In this document: positions 1 through 5,793 of the stretch, in pieces | Layout: every line of letters starts with the position of its first letter | Position numbering within the stretch: the stretch's first letter is position 1 | Translations under genes and position numbers: made by a program | DNA from: Spirochaetota bacterium | GTDB taxonomy: Bacteria; Spirochaetota; Leptospiria; Turneriellales; Turneriellaceae | Direction: 5' to 3' | Assembly (NCBI GenBank): GCA_029561505.1 | Contig: JAKQXK010000297.1 | Coordinates: 1-6,663 of the forward strand | Length of the DNA stretch: 6,663 nt | Notes under the pieces: model-generated | The model's database searches: none | Told to the model about the DNA's origin: nothing | What the model saw: only the letters and a program-made list of their open reading frames with translations

Positions 1-2
1 GG

Positions 3-410
3 TCGATGTACCAGGGGCGACTGCGCGTATTTGACCGCATCAAGAAAGCATCGAACGATACCAAAAAAGAATATCTCGCGTACGCAGCGTTCAGCGCGCC
101 CGAATACATGTATAACTATACAGATAAAGAGAAGAAAGTCGTGTGCGAATGGCAGAAGAAAAATCTTGAACACGCGAACGAGCGCTACGGTGCGCTGGCG
201 GCCCGCACTCTGGTGCTGCGCTGCCTCGGTAGTTATATCGACGAGGTGCTGACCAAAGCCGAAGCGCTGCATGCAGAAGGCAAACTAGAAGCAAGTCCCT
301 TCAAAGAGGCGCTCACCAACTTCACGTTTAGCTGCAAAGAATATATGGGCAACCCGCCGTCGGGTACACCCGAACAGTGTGCCCGGCGCGCCGCGCTGCT
401 TGGCCCTTAA
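3..410 (+). CDS. Four-cysteine helical protein of unknown function, probably 5'-partial
   Basis: I do not recognise this protein. The frame is open to the left edge of the window; the first ATG is at 6, but only five bases precede it and they hold no ribosome binding site, so the true start probably lies upstream and any signal peptide would be outside the window. The visible 134 residues (counted from that ATG) are mostly charged helical sequence with clusters of Tyr, Lys and Glu. There are four cysteines, at residues 47, 73, 110 and 125, an even number that would suit two disulfides in an exported protein, which is inference. There is no membrane segment in the visible part. It ends in TAA and converges on the minus-strand regulator 38 bp further on. 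Coding is likely because the frame is long and its codon choice resembles the neighbours; function is unknown. Confidence 0.6.
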   Translation, partial: SMYQGRLRVFDRIKKASNDTKKEYLAYAAFSAPEYMYNYTDKEKKVVCEWQKKNLEHANERYGALAARTLVLRCLGSYIDEVLTKAEALHAEGKLEASPFKEALTNFTFSCKEYMGNPPSGTPEQCARRAALLGP

Positions 411-437
411 GCCTGCGCAATCAGGCCCGGTCACGGG
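411..437. terminator. Possible weak hairpin terminator between convergent genes
   Basis: Directly after the TAA of the left-edge gene is a perfect 5-bp stem, GCCTG (411-415) and CAGGC (422-426), with a 6-base loop. A second, overlapping stem is CCCG (426-429) and CGGG (434-437). On the minus strand a short T-run (TTTTG) lies before the hairpins, not after them, so neither orientation has a classical U-tract. The position between two convergent stop codons favours a transcription-end role, but the structure is weak. Confidence 0.25.
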
Positions 438-448
438 GCAAAATCGCG

Positions 449-1228
449 TTACAGCCTTTCGAGCAGATTTTGCGTCTCAGAATCTGCCGGAAAAAAGAGC
501 TCTAGCCGCAGTTCTTGCGTTGTCAAATCTGCCGGCGTACCCAGCGTTGTGATCGTTGAAAACAGCGTACAGCGCGAAATTCTATTGTCAAACGTGAGAG
601 TCATGAATGGCAAAGAGCGTTCGGCTTCGGCGGCGACCGAAACAGCTGAACCGGTGAGGCCCGAGAGCTCATGCACCAGTGCCGCGAGGGCCTCATTTTG
701 AGCCGAGACCGCTTCTTCTTGAAGGCGCGCCAGCAAGAAAGTTTCGACTTGCGCAAGGTCGCTCACGGCGCCGCGTAAAGCGTCAGGCGCGAGCAATATT
801 CTAATGGCATTTTGGTATTTTTGCAGAGCTTCGTTGCCCGCGAAATGGCTGACGAGTTTTTCATAGCCCGCGTTTCTGAGCAATATCTCATAACCAGAGT
901 CGACGAGCAGCGCAGGGTAAGGTTCATGCTTCTGCATCACCCGTACAAGGCCCGCTTTCACCCACGTAAGCGTGGCGGCATCGAGCGGGTCTGCGCCATA
1001 TTCCGCAGCAAAGCCCGCATGCGCGAGCATCAGGTTTCGCTGGCGCAGCGGTATCTTCAGGTGCTCGGCGATCTTGAGCAACATCGCCCGACTGGGCTGC
1101 GCGCGCCCAGTCTCGAGAAAGCTCAGGTGGCGGGCTGAAACGTTCGTGCGCAGCGCGAGGTCAAACTGGCTGAGCTTGCGCTTCTGACGCCAGAAGCGCA
1201 GCAACTCACCCGGTGAGCTCTCATTCAT
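449..1228 (-). CDS. XRE-family HTH transcriptional regulator with MmyB-like ligand-binding domain
   Basis: Cytoplasmic DNA-binding regulator of 259 residues, the usual length for this family. Residues 7-65 form a Cro/C1-type helix-turn-helix: an RxxRxxLS start with S20-Q21, then L24-A25, V30-S31 and the recognition segment H34-L35-S36-F37-L38-E39-T40-G41-R42. The following text with A-H-A-G-F is the typical junction to the C-terminal MmyB-like domain. That domain shows the family marks H-E-P-Y-P-A-L-L-V-D and then N-A-G near residue 115, and a closing L-R-L-E-L-F-F-P-A-D before the C-terminus. In this family the domain is thought to bind a small ligand; the ligand here is unknown. No good Shine-Dalgarno sequence precedes the ATG; a GAGG lies 18 bases away, inside a palindrome. 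The gene is divergent from a membrane protein and a GST, its likely targets. Confidence 0.95.
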   Translation of the reverse strand: MNESSPGELLRFWRQKRKLSQFDLALRTNVSARHLSFLETGRAQPSRAMLLKIAEHLKIPLRQRNLMLAHAGFAAEYGADPLDAATLTWVKAGLVRVMQKHEPYPALLVDSGYEILLRNAGYEKLVSHFAGNEALQKYQNAIRILLAPDALRGAVSDLAQVETFLLARLQEEAVSAQNEALAALVHELSGLTGSAVSVAAEAERSLPFMTLTFDNRISRCTLFSTITTLGTPADLTTQELRLELFFPADSETQNLLERL

Positions 1229-1243
1229 CGGCTGTTTCAGATT

Positions 1244-1258
1244 TTACCTCGCAGGTAA
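1244..1258. promoter_or_regulatory. Perfect 15-bp palindrome, candidate operator of the divergent HTH regulator
   Basis: TTACCT (1244-1249), CGC (1250-1252), AGGTAA (1253-1258): two perfect 6-bp arms around a 3-base centre. It lies 15 bases before the regulator start codon and 58 bases before the membrane-protein start codon, in the 88-bp divergent intergenic region. HTH_XRE proteins commonly bind as dimers to such sites next to their own gene. A poor promoter match for the plus-strand gene (TTGGCG at 1259-1264, CATACT at 1280-1285, spacer 15) would abut the palindrome; that promoter is only a guess. Binding by the neighbouring regulator is inferred from position and symmetry. Confidence 0.6.
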
Positions 1259-1305
1259 TTGGCGTTTAAGCGCCCGAACCATACTTTGCAGAAAACTGAT
1301 TTAAC

Positions 1306-1309
1306 GGAG
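1306..1309 (+). promoter_or_regulatory. Ribosome binding site of the small membrane protein
   Basis: GGAG at 1306-1309, seven bases before the ATG at 1317. It fixes that start and argues against the overlapping +2 and +3 frames that also contain ATG codons nearby. Confidence 0.75.
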
Positions 1310-1316
1310 TTAGAAC

Positions 1317-1706
1317 ATGAATATAACATCAATGATTGCATTTGCTGCGGGCACGCTCGCGGTCATTTACATTCTGTACACCTCACTTGCAAATCAACCT
1401 GCATCGAGGCAACGGCATGCCGCCTTTGCCTTCTTCTCACTGGCATTTCTTGCCTTTTCCTTGTTCGCTGTCTTGCAAGAAGGGCCGCTGGGCTTTTGGA
1501 CAGAACACACACGCAATTTCTGGGGAAACCAGATCTGGTTTGATTTGCTGCTCGGCGTAGCAACGGCCTGGACTTTTATGCTGCCACGGGCCAAATCGGT
1601 TGGCTTGAATTTGCCGCTCTGGGGGGTGCTCGTGCTCGCGACGGGTTGCATTGGTCTTACGGCGATGGCTGCGCGCGTGCTCTACCTTGAGAGCCAGCGC
1701 ACCTGA
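1317..1706 (+). CDS. Four-helix integral membrane protein, possibly DUF2834-like
   Basis: An inner-membrane protein of 129 residues with four hydrophobic segments at about residues 5-24, 35-54, 72-89 and 99-122. The loop between helices 2 and 3 carries a striking polar/aromatic motif: F60-W61-x-E63-H64-T65-R66-N67, followed by W69-G70-N71-Q72-x-W74-F75-D76 at the start of helix 3. Arg/Lys residues 91-93 follow helix 3. The arrangement (an N and then a D in helix 3, Arg after it, a Gly-rich last helix ending in L-Y-L) recalls small DUF2834-type membrane proteins, but this resemblance is from memory and loose. Function is unknown. A GGAG site seven bases upstream supports the start. It is divergent from the MmyB-type regulator and 55 bp before a GST gene on the same strand, so it is probably co-regulated with them. 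Confidence 0.88.
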   Translation: MNITSMIAFAAGTLAVIYILYTSLANQPASRQRHAAFAFFSLAFLAFSLFAVLQEGPLGFWTEHTRNFWGNQIWFDLLLGVATAWTFMLPRAKSVGLNLPLWGVLVLATGCIGLTAMAARVLYLESQRT

Positions 1707-1726
1707 GTTTTATCACCAGATAATTT

Positions 1727-1744
1727 CTTGTCATCCCTGACAGG
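1727..1744 (+). repeat. Short inverted repeat between membrane protein and GST genes
   Basis: TGTCA (1729-1733), TCCC (1734-1737), TGACA (1738-1742) is a perfect 5-bp inverted repeat. In RNA the stem extends by a G-U pair and a C-G pair to 7 bp (1727-1744). No T-run follows, so it is not a classical terminator. It ends 17 bases before the GST start codon and could be a hairpin affecting GST translation, an operator, or chance. Confidence 0.35.
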
Positions 1745-1761
1745 CATGTTGCATCAGGTGC

Positions 1762-2379
1762 ATGTCTGTCAAGATCTACGGCATGTCTTCTTCGGGTAAC
1801 TGCCACAAAGTGCGGTTGCTGCTCGATTATCTCAAATATCCGCACATGTGGATAGAGACCGACACACGCCACGGTGCAACGCAGACCGACGAATTTCGCA
1901 GCCTGAACCCAAATGCGCGGGTGCCGCTTGCGGTGCTCGAAGATGGCAGCTGCTTGCCCGAATCGAACGCGATATTATATTATTTCGCACAGGGCACCAC
2001 ATTCTGGCCCGCTGACAAAGTTTCACAGGCGCATGTACTGCAGTGGCTGTTCTTCGAACAGTACGATCATGAACCGCGACTTGCGGTCAACCGTGCGATA
2101 CAGAGTATCTTCAACAGCATAGCCGAGCGCCGTGCCGAGTTCAAAGCGAATCTGCCGAAGGGTTACCGCGCGCTCGGTGTTATGGAACAGCACCTCAAAA
2201 CAAACGTCTGGTTTGGTGCGTCGCAGGTGTCGATTGCCGATATCGCGCTGTATGCCTATACGCACGTCGCCGATGAAGGTGGCTTTTCTTTGGCGGATTT
2301 TCCCCTCATACGCGCCTGGCTCGGCAGAATGGAGTCACTCGACGGCCACACACGCATGCAGTTGCCCGCTTTGATGTGA
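1762..2379 (+). CDS. Glutathione S-transferase family protein
   Basis: Cytosolic enzyme of 205 residues, a normal GST length, expected to join glutathione to electrophiles or to reduce peroxides; the substrate cannot be read from sequence. The N-terminal thioredoxin-like domain (about 1-78) opens with beta strand V3-K-I-Y, then S9-S10-S11-G12-N13-C14-H15-K16-V17-R18. A serine here (S10 or S11) is the likely thiolate-activating residue, as in Ser-type GSTs, with C14 nearby. The cis-proline motif is V54-P55 and the glutathione gamma-glutamyl contact is E67-S68. The all-helical C-terminal domain (about 88-200) contains the N-capping box S157-I-A-D160. The start at 1762 is needed to keep the first beta strand; its AGG (1756-1758) is only three bases from the ATG, a poor spacing. 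It lies downstream of the membrane protein and convergent with the next gene, with only 16 bp between stops. Confidence 0.93.
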   Translation: MSVKIYGMSSSGNCHKVRLLLDYLKYPHMWIETDTRHGATQTDEFRSLNPNARVPLAVLEDGSCLPESNAILYYFAQGTTFWPADKVSQAHVLQWLFFEQYDHEPRLAVNRAIQSIFNSIAERRAEFKANLPKGYRALGVMEQHLKTNVWFGASQVSIADIALYAYTHVADEGGFSLADFPLIRAWLGRMESLDGHTRMQLPALM

Positions 2380-2395
2380 CGCGCGCTGCACGCTG

Positions 2396-3154
2396 CTAAA
2401 GAGGCAATCTCAATTGTCCGAGGTTTCGCAGAATTATTTGTAGCTCTTCGCGTGCCTCGATGGGAAAAATTTCAGCGCCCTCGGGAAATTCAGCGTTAAC
2501 GAAGTACCAGTCGAGCTCGCGTGTCACGCATTGGTTCTTCAGCGGATACAGGTACAGTGTACCGACCCGGTAAAAAGGTGTTGCTTCAGACTTCTGCGCC
2601 AGAATCTGGCGTGTTCTGATATACTCTGAGGCTGTTTCGCCCTGTTCACCAGGTAACCGCGCGCATTCTTCGAGTGCCAGTTTAAAACATTTCTGGTCAA
2701 CCCTGAGGCGCCGACGCGCCTCTGCGATTGCCTGCTGCACATTTTGGTAGAGACGTAGTTTCTGCCGAACGATGGCCGGGTCGTCATGCCGTTCGACGCG
2801 AAAGCTGATCTGGCAATCCCGGCGCTTTGAGTCTTTTTTTGCGCGCGCGAGCAGAACCGACTTCGATTGCGTGAGGTAATCTTCTTTGGCGACGGCCAAT
2901 GCATAGACCGGCGCTTTGCGTCGCAGCACCAGAATTTTCTCATTCGCGGTGAAAGCCCAGCCCGGGGGGAGCTGGCGGGTAAAAAAGGCTTCGATGCTCT
3001 TTTGATTTGCACTCAAGAGCCTCTGGCGGTAACGTTCGCCGACAGCTGAAACCGGCATGTCGCTTTCTGGTTGACCTGCCAGCCGGGCGGCAAAGGCTAA
3101 GACTATGCAGACAGCCGCAGCGAAGCCAATTCGAGTACGCCTTGATATCCTCAT
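2396..3154 (-). CDS. Exported protein of unknown function with four mature cysteines
   Basis: I do not recognise this 252-residue protein. I chose the ATG at 3154 because it gives a good signal peptide: basic n-region R5-R6-T-R8, hydrophobic core of residues 9-23, and cleavage near A26-G27. A second ATG directly before it (3157) would add one Met. The mature part is basic and helix-rich, with an Arg-rich stretch near residues 147-151, and has cysteines at 114, 156, 164 and 209 that could form two disulfides in the periplasm. The frame stays open further upstream to 3286, but that extension is antisense to the low-complexity linker of the opposite gene and looks like a shadow. A start at 3058 would avoid all overlap with the opposite gene but would lose the signal peptide. 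No strong ribosome binding site is seen for any start. It converges on the GST gene. Confidence 0.75.
   Translation of the reverse strand: MRISRRTRIGFAAAVCIVLAFAARLAGQPESDMPVSAVGERYRQRLLSANQKSIEAFFTRQLPPGWAFTANEKILVLRRKAPVYALAVAKEDYLTQSKSVLLARAKKDSKRRDCQISFRVERHDDPAIVRQKLRLYQNVQQAIAEARRRLRVDQKCFKLALEECARLPGEQGETASEYIRTRQILAQKSEATPFYRVGTLYLYPLKNQCVTRELDWYFVNAEFPEGAEIFPIEAREELQIILRNLGQLRLPL
3092..3096 (+). promoter_or_regulatory. Ribosome binding site of the Lys/Ala-rich exported protein
   Basis: AAAGG at 3092-3096, eight bases before the ATG at 3105. It supports that start, which is also the only ATG that gives a full signal peptide. Confidence 0.5.
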
Positions 3155-3938
3155 CATATTGATTGCCACAGCCTCGCTTGCCGCGCAGGGTACGGTCAAG
3201 CCGAAAAACGCCACCCCGGCCCCCGCAGCGAAAAAAACCGCGACGGGTTCTGATGCGAAAAGCGACAAACCCGGCGAAGGCGACAAGAGCGGTGCAAAAG
3301 AGGTGACCTACCTCGATCTTGTGCACGCGCGTGAAAAGGCGATGAAGCTAAAAGATGACAATATGCGCGATATTCAGCTTTTGAATACGCTGCAGGCTGC
3401 GCTTCCCGAATCGGTCGATAAGGGCGCTTCAGACAGCATCGCCACGGAATATAAAGAAGCACTTAAACTCATTTACAGAATGGAATACGTGGGCGCAGAA
3501 AAGACGCTGCGCACGAACCGCGAAAACATCGCGGCGGCGATGGGCAAGGCGAGCGAGGCGTTTCGCAAAAAAACCACTGAAATGCTGAATGAAAGCGCTG
3601 ACCGCATGGCCGACCTCGACATGGCAGCTGACAACAGCGGCAGTTCAGAGTCGATTCGTATGGCGGGCGTCGTGCAGCGCAACCAGCATCGCCTCTCAGT
3701 GGGATACCAACAGCTCTCTATGGCGGCCAACGCAGAGAAACACCGGCGTTACGCCGAGGCGCTGTCGCATTACCGCCTTTCGCGCCTGCATGCGATCTAT
3801 CTCAAGATCGAGCTTGCAAAAGATGAAAACGAAAAAAATGCGCTGCGCAAGCAATACCGCAATGAACTCGACGACCGTGGCGCTGCCAAAGACGAAAAGA
3901 AAGAAGCCGCAGCGCCAACCGAACCCAAAACGAAATAG
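3105..3938 (+). CDS. Exported helical protein with Lys/Ala-rich linker and charged tail, function unknown
   Basis: A 277-residue protein that I cannot assign to a named family. Residues 1-27 are a signal peptide: basic residues K7, R10 and R12, hydrophobic core I15-A23, and cleavage near S24-L-A26 or A27. Residues 29-66 form a disordered linker rich in Lys, Ala, Pro and Asp. Residues 67-250 are strongly helical, with repeated patterns such as E-A-L-K-L-I-Y and Y-A-E-A-L-S-H-Y that recall TPR helices, without a clear full TPR repeat. The last 25 residues are a charged Lys/Glu/Ala tail. There are no cysteines, in contrast to the divergent neighbour. It is probably periplasmic, perhaps a coiled-coil or scaffold protein; this is inference. 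Its 5' end overlaps the start of the opposite gene, and a double-hairpin terminator follows it. Confidence 0.85.
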   Translation: MQTAAAKPIRVRLDILIILIATASLAAQGTVKPKNATPAPAAKKTATGSDAKSDKPGEGDKSGAKEVTYLDLVHAREKAMKLKDDNMRDIQLLNTLQAALPESVDKGASDSIATEYKEALKLIYRMEYVGAEKTLRTNRENIAAAMGKASEAFRKKTTEMLNESADRMADLDMAADNSGSSESIRMAGVVQRNQHRLSVGYQQLSMAANAEKHRRYAEALSHYRLSRLHAIYLKIELAKDENEKNALRKQYRNELDDRGAAKDEKKEAAAPTEPKTK

Positions 3939-3962
3939 CAGATCTTTGCGCACGACTGGCGT

Positions 3963-4000
3963 GGGTTAAGGTAACCCTTTGACAGCCTTCTGTCTTTTTT
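3963..4000 (+). terminator. Intrinsic terminator with two tandem hairpins
   Basis: Two perfect stems lie 25 bases after the stop codon at 3936-3938. The first is GGGTTA (3963-3968) and TAACCC (3972-3977) with a 3-base loop. The second is GACAG (3981-3985) and CTGTC (3990-3994) with loop CCTT, followed at once by six Ts (3995-4000). The second hairpin plus T-run is a standard Rho-independent terminator on the plus strand. It separates the exported-protein gene from the response regulator, which therefore needs its own promoter. Confidence 0.75.
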
Positions 4001-4023
4001 GATTTGCCTGCCTGCCGTTGTCG

Positions 4024-4029
4024 TATAGC
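4024..4029 (+). promoter_or_regulatory. Candidate -10 element of the response regulator gene
   Basis: TATAGC at 4024-4029, eight bases before the ATG at 4038. A possible -35, TTGATT at 3999-4004, has a long 19-base spacer and overlaps the last Ts of the terminator. If this -10 is used, transcription would start at about 4036-4038, on or next to the start codon, giving a leaderless mRNA. This agrees with the lack of any Shine-Dalgarno sequence, but the promoter itself is a weak match. Confidence 0.35.
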
Positions 4030-4047
4030 TTTGACAAATGTCAAAGC
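4028..4047. promoter_or_regulatory. Perfect 20-bp palindrome centred on the response regulator start codon
   Basis: GCTTTGACA (4028-4036), AA (4037-4038), TGTCAAAGC (4039-4047): two perfect 9-bp arms with a 2-base centre. The ATG (4038-4040) begins in the centre and runs into the right arm. It could be a dimer operator overlapping the transcription start, or a hairpin that hides the start codon in the mRNA; a 2-base loop is too tight for RNA without opening inner pairs, so a DNA-protein site is the simpler reading. Which protein would bind is unknown; the encoded response regulator itself has no DNA-binding domain. Confidence 0.6.
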
Positions 4048-5714
4048 GTGTGGTGCTTGTTGATGACGATCCGGTATTGCTTGCGTTGTCAGAGAGTATT
4101 CTCAGCACCGAATATGAAGTGAAGTCATTCACGAGCCCTGAAAGCGCACTTTTCGCGGTCGCTGCCGACGTGCCCGATCTCATCGTTTCAGATGTCGTTA
4201 TGCCACTCATGTCGGGTTATGAGTTTTGCGAAAAAGTGCGCAAAATACCCGAGTGCCACGACGTGCCTGTACTCTTGATATCCGCCTATGGCGACCCGGT
4301 GCGCGCAGTCGAATCAGGCGCAGACGACTATCTGCTCAAACCTTACCGAACCGAAGACCTGCTTGCCGTTGCGCGCGAGCTGATCATGATTCGCTCGCAC
4401 GAAGCGCGCATGAACCTGAATCTTATGGGCCAGCAGCTGCTGATTGCCGGGCAAGAAAAGGCGATCGACGCGCACGCGCCCGATAGCGTCACGGGACTGC
4501 CTTCGTTATACGCCACGATTCCGCAGATACGTGCTGCGCTCGGCCCCGACTCACACGTGCTGATCGTCTATCTCGATATCAGCCCGCTGCACGACAGAGA
4601 TGAAATCTACGGCTGGAAAGCCTTCGACCAACTGCTTAAAGCGGTCGCTGAAATTCTGCAGAAGATCGAAGGTTTTTTCATCACCAAAGACTATTTCATT
4701 ACGATGAACAGGCCCCTCTCAAACTCGATTGTCATTGTGCAGGTTGATCGTGAGGGCAAATACCGCAGTAATCCGGAAACCATGGAGATCATGCTCAAGA
4801 GTCTTCAGGCCAAACTCATGAAAGAGCTCGAATATGTTTTTAATATGCGTACGCTGAAAGAATTTGTTCTTAACATTGGTTATGGCCAGATGTTTCATAA
4901 AGCATCGCTACCTTTCATTCGGTTGTTTTACCGCGCACTCCGCGACGCAGAATGGACTGCGCACCGCAAAACCGAAGCGCAGCACCTAGAGTTAAAACGC
5001 GAGTTCACCGCTTTTTTGAGGCACGGTCATGTGAAGACTCTTTTTCAACCGATCTTTGGCGAAAAAAACAGCGGGTCGTTCGTTCTCGGCTATGAGGCGC
5101 TGAGCCGCGGTCCTGAAGCGCAGGCGCTCGAGAGCCCTGAGATACTCTACAACGTGGCGAAAGAACTGGGGCAGACGGCGGCCCTCGACTTTAAGTGTTT
5201 TCAGGCCGCGATCAGCAGCGCCTCGACGATGGCTGAAGGGCTGCTGCTTTTCGTGAATGTCGAGCCGCTTTCGATTTTAACCCCTGAATTCAAATTTTTT
5301 CTTTTATCGCAAGACAAACCTTTTCCTGCTGACCGCCTGGTTTTTGAAATTACCGAGCGTGAAATAATCGACAACTATTCGGAGTTCAATCGCAACCTCG
5401 ATTTCTTTCGCCAGCTGGGCATTCGCATCGCCATTGACGATGCCGGCAGCGGCTATTCGAGTCTCAACCAGATCGCGAGAATCAAGCCCGACTATGTGAA
5501 ACTCGACGCGTTGATGGTGCGCGATATTGACAGCGACACTTTCAAGCAGGATATCGTCGACGCCTTTTCAGGTTTTGCGCATAAGAATGGCATTATCATT
5601 CTGGCAGAAGGCGTCGAAACTCAGGCCGAACTCGAATACGTAAAGCGTGTTGGCGTTGACTATTGGCAGGGTTACCATCTGGCACGGCCTTCAGGCGAAT
5701 TTTTTACCGTTTAG
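4038..5714 (+). CDS. Response regulator REC - degenerate GGDEF - EAL, predicted cyclic-di-GMP phosphodiesterase
   Basis: A 558-residue cytoplasmic protein predicted to hydrolyse cyclic-di-GMP to pGpG under control of a histidine kinase. The REC domain (about 4-118) has the acidic pocket D9-D10-D11, phospho-acceptor D52, switch residue S82 and K101-P102. A linker helix follows. Residues 149-320 look like a GGDEF domain: it opens with D149-S-V-T-G-L-P155 and has Y178-L-D180-I-S, but the GG(D/E)EF signature is absent, so no cyclase activity is expected. The EAL domain (about 325-556) keeps E353-A-L, N407, E437, E440, D467-D468, K488, E524 and Q544. Their spacing matches active EAL enzymes such as RocR as I recall it. 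The usual DDFG loop reads DDAGSGYSSL, with Ala for Phe. No membrane segments. The start at 4038 is required for the first REC strand. No Shine-Dalgarno is visible, and no kinase gene lies in the window. Confidence 0.95.
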   Translation: MSKRVVLVDDDPVLLALSESILSTEYEVKSFTSPESALFAVAADVPDLIVSDVVMPLMSGYEFCEKVRKIPECHDVPVLLISAYGDPVRAVESGADDYLLKPYRTEDLLAVARELIMIRSHEARMNLNLMGQQLLIAGQEKAIDAHAPDSVTGLPSLYATIPQIRAALGPDSHVLIVYLDISPLHDRDEIYGWKAFDQLLKAVAEILQKIEGFFITKDYFITMNRPLSNSIVIVQVDREGKYRSNPETMEIMLKSLQAKLMKELEYVFNMRTLKEFVLNIGYGQMFHKASLPFIRLFYRALRDAEWTAHRKTEAQHLELKREFTAFLRHGHVKTLFQPIFGEKNSGSFVLGYEALSRGPEAQALESPEILYNVAKELGQTAALDFKCFQAAISSASTMAEGLLLFVNVEPLSILTPEFKFFLLSQDKPFPADRLVFEITEREIIDNYSEFNRNLDFFRQLGIRIAIDDAGSGYSSLNQIARIKPDYVKLDALMVRDIDSDTFKQDIVDAFSGFAHKNGIIILAEGVETQAELEYVKRVGVDYWQGYHLARPSGEFFTV

Positions 5715-5722
5715 AACCTGTC

Positions 5723-5749
5723 AGCGCACTGGTGGCGCGTGGCGCTTTT
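5723..5749 (+). terminator. Possible terminator after the response regulator
   Basis: AGCGC (5723-5727) pairs with GCGCT (5742-5746); the stem can extend by two pairs (A5728-T5740, C5729-G5739) with one bulged G. Four Ts (5746-5749) follow, the first also being part of the stem, and then a G-run. It is a modest intrinsic terminator nine bases past the stop codon. It would isolate the response regulator from the ATP synthase genes. Confidence 0.4.
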
Positions 5750-5793
5750 GGGGCTAAAAAAGTGGTCTTGGATATCACAATTTACTTGTCGCA

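Noticed and set aside
812..1138. 108-residue plus-strand open frame inside the HTH regulator
   Set aside because: It is antisense to a clearly recognisable regulator, has no ribosome binding site and no family features.
1259..1543. 94-residue plus-strand frame overlapping the four-helix membrane protein
   Set aside because: It is in another frame than the membrane protein, which has a GGAG site and four clean hydrophobic helices; this one is Cys/Leu/Arg-rich shadow sequence.
2380..2395. GC-rich 16 bp between the convergent GST and exported-protein genes as a terminator
   Set aside because: No convincing stem and no T-run on either strand.
3155..3286. N-terminal extension of the minus-strand exported protein to an ATG at 3286
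   Set aside because: It is antisense to the Ala/Lys/Pro-rich linker of the plus-strand gene, its composition is low-complexity, and it would place the real signal peptide internally. The overlap would grow to 182 bp.
4005..4016. Short tandem CCTG repeats (GCCTGCCTGCC)
   Set aside because: Only two to three units; too short to claim as a functional repeat.
3797..4210. 137-residue minus-strand open frame across the terminator and the REC start
   Set aside because: Its Ser/Thr-rich composition is typical of an antisense shadow, and it covers the terminator, the palindrome and the conserved REC coding sequence.
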